Below are positions 22,983 through 34,362 of a stretch of DNA of 64,000 nucleotides, piece after piece. Position 1 is the first letter of the stretch. Every line of letters starts with the position of its first letter. Position numbers and translations under genes: made by a program. The DNA comes from Osedax fenrisi (lineage: Eukaryota > Annelida > Polychaeta > Sabellida > Siboglinidae): the NCBI GenBank assembly GCA_964019155.1, contig OZ025242.1:21366092-21430091 (forward strand). Direction: 5' to 3'. Under the pieces are notes generated by a model. It made no database searches and was not told where the DNA came from. It was given only the letters and a program-made list of their open reading frames with translations.

Positions 22983-23714
22983 TTTGGAGTTCAAACTAAA
23001 GGTACCAATCTACATGGAGGAGAAATTGGACAATCTCTACCGACAGCTGAAACCCTAAATATTAATCCAGACTTTCCTTTAATAAGGATTGATGATGGGT
23101 TTGCAGCTTATCTTGTTGCCGCAACCGATCTGACCTCAGATCAGAAATACCTGCGTGACATTTTACTCGTAATTTCTACAGGAAATATTCCAGATAACTT
23201 TTCAAAGAAGTCACCCGGTTAGATTGGGTATTATAGATGGCTGACGACAGCACACCGTATTCTAAGGGTATATACATATCTAATAGAAATCCGGCTGACA
23301 ATTAATTTCAATCACTAAATATATTGTCCATGTTTGGGCATGCATGTGGTTTGATGTTAAAAGAACCCCTTTGTTAATTTATGGTGTTATGCATGTCTAT
23401 AACATGAATAAAAATACTCGTAAACTTAATAATAGTATCATTACTGATTGTGTTAGAGGATCTTGGGCTAGAAACGACTACTTCCTTCACTCTGAAAATA
23501 TATTAGTATGTATGATAACTTATCATTGATAAGTGATAATGATCAGAGTATAAGGAAGTTAGCCGTTGAGCGGGTTATAAGTGCAAGAGCAAGGAGTGAA
23601 ACATGTGTTAGAACTTTTAAAATTCCAGTGATAAATTTCTCGGCCGAAAACTATTGTAATCTTATAGAATATGATGACAATTGGATAGAGCCTAGATTAA
23701 CCATGTTATATTAA
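22983..23714 (+). pseudogene. 3' part of an uncharacterised transposon-like gene (left copy)
   Basis: Reading rightwards: LRDILLVISTGNIPDNF, a premature TAG at about 23220, YYRWLTTAHRILRVY, a frameshift near 23303, then MWFDVKRTPLLIYGVMHVYN, CVRGSWARNDYFLHSENIL, a second break near 23515 caused by a ~14-base insertion, and AVERVISARARSETCVRTF to EPRLTM. The motif series RWLTTA, MWFDVK, YFLHSENIL and EPRLT recalls a multi-copy family of uncharacterised proteins in invertebrate genomes (from memory). The right-arm copy keeps the RWLTTA region and the second region open, so the TAG and the insertion are private to this copy. The first frameshift is shared. Confidence 0.7.
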
Positions 23715-23999
23715 TGATGAAAATTAGATTGCATAGAATTTCAAAAATATCCATGCCATAACCAAGCAGTGGAGCTTATTATATGTATCGTTTCTGAAAC
23801 ATCATCTATGCTTGTTTGTCGCAACATAGAGAGATACGCGCATAGTAACTACTATTGCCCACCGTAAATTGTTTCCTTCTTTTAATAGTAAGAAATACTT
23901 CCGTTTATAATTGTATTATGTTATATGTTTTATTTTATATGTATCAATATTTTATTTATCATATTATATTATTTTATTTATAGTTATTGTTATTGTCAT

Positions 24000-24620
24000 T
24001 CTTGTTATATACACTGTTATTTGTACATTTATCATTATTTTATATCATAATTAGTTAAATATTTATAAAAAATGTAGATAACTACATAATACACTGTTAT
24101 TTGTACATTTATCATTATTTTATATATTATTTGCATTGAATGTTTATACTACAATTTAGATAGTTATATGTTTTTTTCATTCTTATTATATACACTGTTA
24201 TTTGTACATTTATCATTATGTTATATACTATTTGCATTCAATTTTTATACTACAATTTAAATAGTTATATGTTTTTGTCATTCTTGTTATATACACTGTT
24301 ATTTGTACATTTATCATTATTTTATATACTATTTTCATTCAGTTGTTATACTACAATTTAGATAGTTATATGTTATTGTTATTATTGTTATACACACTGT
24401 TATTTGTACATTTATCATTATTTTATATACTATTTGTATTCAATGTTTATACTACAATTTAGATAGTTTTATGTTTTTGTCATTCCTGTTATATACACTG
24501 TTATTTGTACATTTATCATTATTTTATATCATAATTAGTTAAATATTTATAATAAAATGTAGTTAACTATATTATACACTGTTATTTGTAATATAATATT
24601 AATGTAAATTAAATTTATAA
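24000..24620. repeat. ~100-bp tandem repeat (six copies)
   Basis: The block CACTGTTATTTGTACATTTA recurs at about 24011, 24092, 24194, 24295, 24405 and 24497, with a partial copy near 24580. The right arm carries only three (near 30823, 30926 and 31006), which explains most of the length difference between the arms. Confidence 0.85.
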
Positions 24621-24629
24621 TGTTTTATT

Positions 24630-25616
24630 TATAATGTTTATTTGTATCTATCAAATTAAATTATTAACAAAATATTATTTGTGAGTAAATGACTTTTTTT
24701 CAAAATATACCTTTAAAAATGCTGTTGTAACATTACTTTGCAAATTACTTTAAAATGCAATTTTCGTGAATAACTCCAAAAATAAGATAACATATTTATC
24801 CGAAGAAAATGAAATAAAAATTGTTGTTAAAAACTTAAAACTGAATTGTCCAGACTTCTTAGAAATATTGATTTTTAATATGATTTTTAATGATGTAAAA
24901 TCACTTTTTATAGAGTATACTTATTTATTTATATTAAATAAGATTACAATATAGTTATTAGATAAGCTTAGAATATTAAAATATATACATTTTTTAAATA
25001 ATTTAATTATTTGCCTGGAAAATGAAATTTTGACATTTTTTTTGGGATTTCCAGGAAAAATCAAAAAACAAATATTTTTTAATTTTTTAATTAATTAATA
25101 TTATCCAATATGTATATATTTGTTATATACAAAATATCAGTGATTTTCCTAAAATATAAGTATGATAAATAAACGATTTAAAATTGTCCCTATGTACTCT
25201 ATGTAAAATGGCTTATCTATTACATGTTAAACTTCTAGGTGATTTCGCCTGGGTTTCTACTATTCAGAATTAACAAAATTTCAGATTCTGTTTCATATAA
25301 CCATTATATTATTAGCCGAAACTACCCCTTATCACATTTATAATTCAACAATTACCAAACCACTTTAATGTACGTGTCTTTTTCTTTAGTGTATTAATTA
25401 ATTCAAGTCCGATAATAAATATATACAATTTAATATATATATATATATATATACATATACACACATATACACATATGTATATATATAATACATTTAATAC
25501 ATGTATATGTATAATCATTAATACTAGTTATCGATATAATAGTGCGTTGTTATGATTAATGTATTGGGTTTTTCCAATAGAATAATAAAAAACGTATATA
25601 TATATAACGTAATATA

Positions 25617-25653
<37 letters not shown>

Positions 25654-25914
25654 CAAATGATTAATTCCGTATGACTGTGAAATTATTGAATCCATTAAAT
25701 TATAAAAATACTACTATGGTCTATTTATGAATATAAGGAAATAAGGAAGTATAAAGCAATTATATATAATTATAGTTTTTTATATACACGTACAGTGTGC
25801 GTCGCACACTCGTGCAAGATTTAAGAGTAAGATATGATATATTTATAAATTAATGCACGTAGACAACATCATAACAGTATTGATAACATTAATTGTATAT
25901 ATTTATATATATAG

Positions 25915-25917
<3 letters not shown>
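24630..25917. other. AT-rich remainder of the left arm
   Basis: No recognised gene. A short open frame at 24766-24954 is repeated with changes in the right arm (30399-30587) but matches nothing I know and is Lys/Ile/Asn-rich as expected from composition. (TA)n tracts lie near 25434-25450, 25620-25651 and 25918-25951. Confidence 0.5.
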
Positions 25918-25952
<35 letters not shown>

Positions 25953-26125
25953 TAGCTGTTTTGGCCCGGTGTATGTGCTGATAGTTGATAATTATGAGTT
26001 ATTATTAAAAAATTGCATGATCTAGGAGTATTTTAGAAATAAGAAATATATTATTTATTTGATTTAAATTAATTATGTTATAAAAAACAAATATTGAGAA
26101 ATTAATATAATATACATAATAAATG

Positions 26126-27296
26126 GGAGTTAGCCCTATCTGAATTAGCCCTATCTGAATTAGCCCTATCTGAGTTATCCCTATCTGAATGAGCCCTATC
26201 GGAGTTAGCCCTATCTGAATTAGCCCTATCTGAGTTAGCCCTATCTGAATTACCTCTATCGTAGTTAGCTCTATCTGAATTAGCCCTATCTGAGTTATCC
26301 CTATCTGAATTAGCTTATTGGAGTTAGCCCTATCTGAATTAGCCCTATCTGGATTAGCCCTATCTGTATTAGCCCTATCTGTATTATCCCTATCGGAGTT
26401 AGCCCTATCTGAATTAGCCCTATCGTAGTTAGCCCTATCTGAATTAGCTCTATATTAGTTAGCTCTATCTGAATTAGCCCTATCTAAGTTAGCCCTATCT
26501 GAATTAGCCCTATCGGAGTTAGCCCTACGGAGTTAGTCCTATCTGAATTATCCCTATCTGAGTTAGCCCTATCTGAATTAGCCCTATCGGAGTTAGCCAT
26601 ATCTGAATTAACCCTATCGGAGTTAGATCTATGTGAATTAGCCCTATCTGAGTTAGCCCTATCTGAATTAGCCCTATCGGAGTTAGCTCTATCGGAGTTA
26701 GCTCTATCTGAATTAGCCCTATCTGAGTTAACCCTATCTGAATTAGCCCTATCGGATTTAGCCCTATCTGAATTAGCCCTATCGGAGTTAGATCTATCTG
26801 AATTATCCCTATCTGAGTTAGCCCTATCTGAATTAGCCCTATCTGAGTTATCCATATCTGAATTATTCCTATCGGAATTAGCTTTATCTGAATTATCCCA
26901 TATCTGAGTTATCCTTATATGAATTAGCCCTATCGGAGTTAGCCCTATCGGAGTTAGACCTATCTGAATTATCACTATATGAATTAGCCCTATTGGAGTT
27001 AGTCCTATATGAATTATCCCTATATGAGTTAGCCATATCTGAATTAGCCCTATCCGAGTTAGCCCTATCTGAGTTAGCCCTATCTGAATTAGCCATATCG
27101 GAGTTAGCCCTATAGGAGTTAACCCTATATGAATTAGCCCTATCGGAGTTAGCACTATGTGAGTTAGACCTATCTGAATTATCACTATATGAATTAGCCC
27201 TATCTGAGTTAGCCCTATCTGAGTTAGCCCTATCTGAATTAGCCATATCGGAGTTAGCTTTATCTGAATTAGCCCTATCGGAGTTAGCCCTATAGG
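26126..27296. repeat. 15-bp minisatellite, about 78 copies
   Basis: The unit is close to TTAGCCCTATCTGAA, often alternating GAATT with GAGTT or GGAGTT endings to give a 30-bp higher-order pattern. It lies in the unpaired centre of the large inverted repeat. Because 15 is divisible by three it creates long open frames (NSDRA-type repeats), which I do not regard as a gene. Confidence 0.95.
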
Positions 27297-27299
27297 AAC

Positions 27300-27670
27300 A
27301 CCTCTTCTCTCAATAAAATAAGTTATATATATTCGTATAAGAATTGTATAATTATAAAATAAATTAAAATAAATTTAATAAATCGTACGAAATTACCTCG
27401 TACGAGATTACTGGTAACCATGAATCTCATTGGATGAAACTAATGTTATTAAAAAGCTCCACCTATTGATTATTAGAGGCGAATTAATTTAAAATTTTAA
27501 TTTATAAATGCACTTTAATATATGATAACACGGTACAATATAACATTTTGATAGTGCATATTAAAGAGGAATAAAAGATGAATATAACTGGTATCTTCCG
27601 ATCTTGCATTTATTTTTTAATTTCGTAGAATCGTCGCTTCGCGACGATGCCGCATTGTTATATGTTTAGA
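27300..27670. other. AT-rich spacer
   Basis: No gene seen. A small TCGTACGA-containing inverted motif occurs near 27387-27405. Confidence 0.4.
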
Positions 27671-27685
27671 GAAATATATATATAT

Positions 27686-27762
<77 letters not shown>
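27671..27762. repeat. (TA)n microsatellite, about 46 units
   Basis: The longest (TA)n tract in the window, located in the inverted-repeat centre. Confidence 0.95.
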
Positions 27763-27765
<3 letters not shown>

Positions 27766-27924
27766 TACATAATCTGTGATTACATAATAATAATAATAAC
27801 ATCAGAATTGGCATAAAGCCTGGGTGAATGAAAAAGCATGGCTTGTCAAGTCTTTCACCCATTAAGATAATGAGGAGAAAAATTTAAATAAATAAAAGCA
27901 ATAAACGAGTGTAATAAATTATAT

Positions 27925-29398
27925 ATAATTGAATCAAAATCAAAAAATCAAAATCAAAATTTTTAAATATATTTTTTAAAAATGTCGGTTAAAAATTCTA
28001 GATAAACAAGTTTAACAATACAATTTATATTTTGTATATACTGGTAAAATTCAAATTTTATAATTCAATACTTGAATAGGTATTCCTAAGACTTACCTTT
28101 GAAAAAAATAGTATTATTGTATTTTATTATTGTAAGCATTTGCTTTCCACCAAAAATTAATCATATACATATAAAACAAGTCAATATATTATTAAAATAT
28201 CAAAAAAGTGGTAATTATTAAATAAAAATATTAAAGAACTACAAAAACAATATAAAAAACTCCTCAACATCTAAATCATCATTTAATAAAATTTACATAA
28301 AAGATAACCATACAAATAAATAAAAAATAAAATAGATATAAATATATATACAAGTAATATAGTAATTACTACCTTAAAGTAGTCAAAGTTTTATACATTT
28401 GAGATTATATTTAAAAATTAATATCATTAGTTATTTATCATTAGTCATGTAAAAGATACAAAAATATATAGGTATAAACACATAAATTGACACAAACAAT
28501 ATATATATATGGACATAATATAAAACATTAAAATATTAAAATAAAATATAAAATAAATATAAAATTAAAATTAAATGTATATTTTTTTGAAATGTTTCGA
28601 AAATAATTTTAAATTACAAATGTTAATTAATGAACTTGAAAATTATTCCAGTACTTTACGCCAATATTTGTTAAACGAAATAGGTTTCTAGAAGTTCTAG
28701 ATACCTTTCTAATAAATTTATTACAATAATTTTTATTTTTAATAAGTCTGATTTGAAAATTAATCGGTAATGTATTATAGAAGCCTCTATGTCTAAATTG
28801 TATAGAATTAAATTTAACAATATCATCAAACTTAAAAATAAAATTGCTCTGCATGAAATCATGAATATTAATATTTGTATTTAATATTATGCATTTTAAT
28901 GCTCTTTCCTGTAAAATTGCAATATATGATTTATTAGTTTTAAAAGTATTACCCCATATATGTGAACAATAATTTAAATGAGACATGCATAATGATTTAC
29001 AAATTAAAATTCTAGTATTTAAATTGAGGTTAATATTCAATTTTTTTATTATACCAATAACTCTACATAGCATCGAAGTAACATATCCGTATTTCTGTTT
29101 CCAGTCATGTTTTTCATCAATATAAACTCCTACAAATTGGTAATGTATTACTTGAATGAATATTTCGTACATTAAAAAGTATATAAATATATTTATCAAT
29201 ATTCAATGTCAGCTTATTTATCGCCTACCAAGATGATAACTTTTTCAATTCACTATTCATTAAATCACTTAGATCAGATATAGTATCACTTGAACAAATT
29301 ATATTAGTATCATCGGCATAAAGTACTGGTTTAAATAATGTCGATATATTTGGCAAATCATTAATATATAAAATAAATAAAATTGGTCCTAAAACAGA

Positions 29399-29403
<5 letters not shown>
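27925..29403 (-). pseudogene. 5'-truncated non-LTR retrotransposon (reverse transcriptase C-terminus and 3' UTR)
   Basis: Reading leftwards from 29403: VLGPILFILYINDLPN, a YADDTNIIC active-site box and, after a stop, a C-terminal frame open from 29199 to 28627 with QFVGVYIDEKHDWKQ, LNYCSHIWGN and GVKYWNNF. Endonuclease and most of the reverse transcriptase are missing. The 3' UTR continues to about 27925, where a TTTTGA-type short tandem repeat may be the element end. The truncation point coincides with a (TA)n tract at 29403-29430. Confidence 0.75.
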
Positions 29404-29434
<31 letters not shown>

Positions 29435-31762
29435 TATACAATTAATGTTATCAATACTGTTATGATGTTGTCTACGTGCATTAATTTATAAATATATCAA
29501 ATCTTACTCTTAAATCTTGCACGAGTGTGCGACGCACACTGTGCGTGTATATAAAAAAACTATAATTACATATAATTGCTTTATACTTCCTTATTTCCTT
29601 ATATTCATAAATATACCATAGTAGTTATTTTTATAATGTAATGGATTCAATAATTTAACAGTCATACGGAATTAATCATTTGTCATATATATATATATAT
29701 TTATATATATATATATATATATACATATATATATTACGTTATATATATACGTTTTTTATTATTCTATTGGAAAAACCCAATACATTAATCATAACAACGC
29801 ACTATTATATCGATAACTAGTATTAATGATTATACATATACATGTATTAAATGTATTATATATATATACATATATGTATATGTGTGTATATGTATATATA
29901 ATGATATTAAATTGTATATAATTATTATCGGACTTGAATTAATTAATACACTAAAGAAAAAGACACGTACATTAAAGTGGTTTGGAAAATTGTTGACTTA
30001 TAAATGGTGATAATGGGTAGTTTCGGCTAATAATATAATGGTTATATGAAACAGAATCTGACATTTTGTTAATTCTGAATAATAGAATCCCAGGTGAAAT
30101 CACCTAGAAGTTTAACATGTAGTAGATAAGCCATTTTACATAGAGTACATAGGTACAATTTAAAATCATTTATTTATCATACTTATATTTTAGGAAAATC
30201 ACTGATATGTTGTATATAACAAATATATACATATTGGATAATATTAATTAATTAAAAAATTAAAAAATATTTGTTTTTTGATTTTTCCTAGATATCCCAA
30301 AAAAAATGTCAATAAAATATTAAAATTTCATTTTCCAGGCAAATAATAAAATTATTTAAAAAATTTATATATTTTAATATTCTAACCTTATCTAATAACT
30401 ATATTATAATCTTATTTAATATAAATAAATAAGTATACTCTATAAAAAGTGATTTTATATCATTACAAATCATTTTAAAAATCAATATTTCTAGGAAGTC
30501 TGGACAATTCAGTTTTAAGTTTTTAACAACAATTTTTATTTCATTTTCTTCGGATATATATTTTCTCTTATTTTTTGAGTTATTCACGAAAATTGCATTT
30601 TCAAAGTAATGTTACAACAGCATTTTTAAAGGTATATTTTGAAAAAAAGTCATTTACTCACAAATAATATTTTGTTAATAATTTAATTTGATAGATACAA
30701 ATAAACATTATAAATAAAACATTATAAATTTAATTTACATTAATATTATATTACAAATAACAGTGTATAATATAGTTAACTACATTTTATTATAAATATT
30801 TAACTAATTATGATATAAAATAATGATAAATGTACAAATAACAGTGTATATAACAAGAATGACAAAAACATATAACTATTTAAATTGTAGTATAAAAACT
30901 GAATGCAAATAGTATATAACATAATGATAAATGTACAAATAACAGTGTATAATGTACTTATCTACATTTTATTATAAATATTTAACTAATTATGATATAA
31001 AATAATGATAAATGTACAAATAACAGTGTATATAACAAGAATGACAATAACAATAACGATAAATAAAATAATATAATATGATAAATAAAATATTGATACA
31101 TATAAAATAAAAACATATAACATAATAAAATTATAAACGGAAGTCTTTCTTACTATTAAAAGAAGGAATCAATGCACGGTGGGCAATAGTAGTTACTATG
31201 AGCGTATCTCTCTTTTTTCGACAAACAAGCATAGATGATGTTTCAGAAACGATACATATAATACGCTCCACTGCTTGGTTATGGCATGGATATTTTTTAA
31301 ATTCTATGCAATCTAATTTCCATCATTAATATACATGGTTAATCTAGGCTCTAGCCAATTGTCATCATATTCTATAAGATTATAATAGTTTTCGGCCGAG
31401 AAATTTATCACTGGAATTTTAAAAGTTCTAACACATGTTTCTCCCCTTGCTCTTGCACTTATAACCCGATCAACGGCTAACTTCATTATACTTTGATCAT
31501 TATCACTTAGCATACATACTAATATATTTTCAGAGTGAAGGAAGTAGCCGTTTCTAGCCAAAGATCCCCTAACACAATCAGTAATGATACTATTATTAAG
31601 TTTACGAGTATTCTTTATCATGTTATAGACATGCGTAACACCATAAATTAACAAAGGGGCTCTTTTAACATCAAACCACATGCATGCATAAACATGGACA
31701 ATATATTTAGAGATTGAAATTAATTGTCAGACGGATTTCTATTAGATATATATACCCTTAAT

Positions 31763-34063
31763 CAGAGCTGGGCAGTATCGCAGATACAGTATCTATTAAG
31801 GCAAAAAATCAGTATCGTAGATACATTTGTATTTGTATTTGTATCTATTATAAAAATTACAAAAGTATTTGTAATCGTATCTATTAGTCATAAATAGTAT
31901 CTACTAAGACAATTATTTAAACAGATACATTTTATTATATCATATCATTTGGTTATTATATTTATTTTATATCAATATTTTATAATATCATTTTATAAAT
32001 TAATTTAAATATATATATTTTTTAATAAAATATCTCTTGTTAATATTGAAATTAATTCATTGTTAACAATTATGATATATCAATTATAGTGATTTATTCT
32101 CAAAATGCATTATATACATTTATTGAAAACAAAGACATTATTTTGATAATATATTTTATATAATTCAAAATTATATATAATATAGAAATATAAAATCATT
32201 TTAATAAATATGATAATTCTAAATAATAATAATTAATAATATATTAATAATTTATTTTTTGTATATTTGATAATTTACTATATTCATGTTTAACATTCGA
32301 AAGCAAAGGTCGCTGATTATTTTTAGTTGAAAAATAGTATATTGTAATAATGTATATTTCTCTATAGTATGTAATGGCTCATAGTATAATTTCAGATGAA
32401 ATAAACGCTGGTATACCAGCGTGTGTACAACCAATGTATACACTAAAAGATTCATCGTTGGTATCATTAAATAATATTAAATGTTAACAAATGTATTCTA
32501 TATCATTTATTGAAGAACACGTTATAAGGTAACACGTTGTAAGTATTTAATATGTCCTTTTAAAAGGGGTAGGTATATCTATCCCACAACAAGTTTTTCC
32601 GGAAATAATGTCCGGAATTGTTTGCTAGAAAGTAATTTTCTAGCAAGTTAACTATAATATTAGTTACTTGTTACCAGTTACCTAATTCATTTAAGCACTT
32701 CCATCAACTACTTTATGGAAGTTTTCGGACGTGCTTTTTAATGTATTTATTGAGAAAACGGCATGTTTTGAGATTTAAATTGAGTATTACAGTTGAGTCA
32801 ATTGACCGGATATGGTGAAGTAGATCATTCCAGATTTTTGGAGCATGGACAGAGAAAGATTTATGTTGGGCAGATATTAAATATTATAGAACTGGAGTTT
32901 TTAATTTTAATTTATTTATTTTTGTTGTTGTACATAGTTATGTTGGGAAGTTAGTAAGTTGGCGAGATAGTCTGGTGTGTTATAGTGAGTAGATAAATGT
33001 ATGATGAGTGAAATGTTATAAATTATACTGGATTTTATTGGCAGCCAATGTAAGTTGGTTCTTAGAGGAGATATATGTTTTCTGGAATGGTTAGCTATGT
33101 TGAAAAATATATAAATCTGATAGCTGTGTTTTGAAGGCGTTTATTTATTAGATTGTGAGGAGGCATATATGTCCCTATAGGGATAGGAATTATAGTAATC
33201 AATGTGGGGTAGAATGAGGGATGTAGCGAGAAGATTGCAGTATTAAAATTAATGAAGGTTATTATTGTTCGTAAGTTTTGTAGTATGTAGTTAATTGACT
33301 GTGATAGTGATTTAGTCGGAATGTGAAATTTTAGTGTTGGGTCGATTAATATACCAAGAGTTTTTACTTTATTAGCATAATAAATACTCAAATTGTTAAT
33401 GGTAATTTGTGATGGAAGGAATATAGTAGTAGATGTTTTAATATGCAATGTTTAGTTTTAAGACAATTTAGTGATAAGGAGTTGTTGGTGAGCCTGTTAT
33501 GTATATCAGTAATACAGTTGTTAAGTAAATGTATTGAATTGTTAGGGTCTATCAATCTACAGTGTAATATGTCATCTGTATACGAGTGATAGTCGACTAT
33601 AGATCTATAGTGGGGGTATTTGTCAATAATTTTAAGGAAAATAGATTGATATTGAATAGGAGTGGACCAAGAACAGACTCTTGAGGTACTCCATGAGTAA
33701 CTTTACGAGGTGTAGAAATTAGTGAATTTATGCTAATTTGGTAAACAAATGACCAGTTAGGTATGAGATGAACCAATCGAGTGAAGTACCACATATTCCG
33801 ATAGAGGATAGTCCATTTATAAGGATATTATGGTCAAGGGTATAGAAGGAAGCTGATAAATTAAATGAGTTATCCCATTACTTTCCATCAATTTTCGGGA
33901 AATATAGTAACTTAAAAGGGGTCCCACTACAAATTGCTAGAAAATCACTTTCTAGAAAACATTTCGGGATATTATTCCGTGTAATGTACCTTGATATGTA
34001 CCACATATTTTACGAAGGATTGCTTCGCAAAATCTGTGTATGTACTATCAAATTCGACATCGA

Positions 34064-34125
<62 letters not shown>

Positions 34126-34362
34126 TATTATATCATATAACATATATCTATATAATTTATAAATCTATATGTTTATATATATTTTATATAATTATAATGT
34201 ATTTGTATCTACTAAGATGTATCTACTAAGAAAATTCTGTATTTGTAATTGTATCTACTATTATTTTTTTTAAAGTAATTGTATTTGTATCTATTATAAG
34301 AAAAAAGTGTGTAATTGTAATTTTATCTATTATACATTTTTTGAGTATCGTGCCCAGCTCTG
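31763..34362. mobile_element. hAT-type element with 8-bp target duplication
   Basis: The ends are inverted repeats CAGAGCTGGGCA (31763-31774; complement 34351-34362), flanked by CCCTTAAT on both sides (31755-31762 and 34363-34370). The left inverted-repeat arm has the uninterrupted site near 23262. Subterminal GTATCTATTA-type repeats occur near both ends. An 8-bp duplication with CAG...CTG ends is typical of hAT. No transposase is visible, so it is non-autonomous, and it carries a retrotransposon fragment inside. Confidence 0.92.
32713..33870 (-). pseudogene. Non-LTR reverse transcriptase fragment nested in the hAT element
   Basis: Reading leftwards: YTLDHNILINGLSSIGICG, HGVPQESVLGPLLF near 33690, a thumb with VKTLGILIDPTLKFHIPTK near 33350, and the C-terminal signature KSFSVHAPKIWNDLLHHI near 32850, with a stop at 32713. 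The active-site region is degenerate and several frameshifts exist. Its base composition is less AT-rich than the neighbours, like the fragment at 18060-18820. Confidence 0.7.

Larger units (their letters stand above)
23029..25917. repeat. Left arm of an 11.6-kb inverted repeat
   Basis: The arm is the reverse complement of 29430-34620 once the hAT element at 31763-34362 is removed. It starts at GGACAATCTCTACCG (23029; complement at 34620) and runs to the (TA)n tract at 25918. It contains a gene remnant, a ~100-bp tandem repeat and AT-rich DNA. Divergence between arms is a few percent by eye. Confidence 0.9.

Noticed and set aside
24766..24954. Short Lys/Asn/Ile-rich open frame conserved in both inverted-repeat arms
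   Set aside because: Presence in both arms only reflects the duplication. The composition matches random AT-rich frames and no motif is recognisable.
26484..27246. 233- and 117-residue minus-strand open frames with NSDRA repeats
   Set aside because: They follow entirely from a 15-bp minisatellite whose unit length is a multiple of three. There is no start context, domain or splice evidence.
32567..33990. A second complete DNA transposon nested in the hAT element with AAAAGGGGT ends
   Set aside because: The two AAAAGGGGT-containing motifs are in the same orientation and differently arranged, so they do not form terminal inverted repeats.
34066..34229. YIYIYI-type open frame (and similar ones at 27617-27862 and 9768-9953)
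   Set aside because: Translation of (TA)n tracts or AT-rich repeats, not genes.
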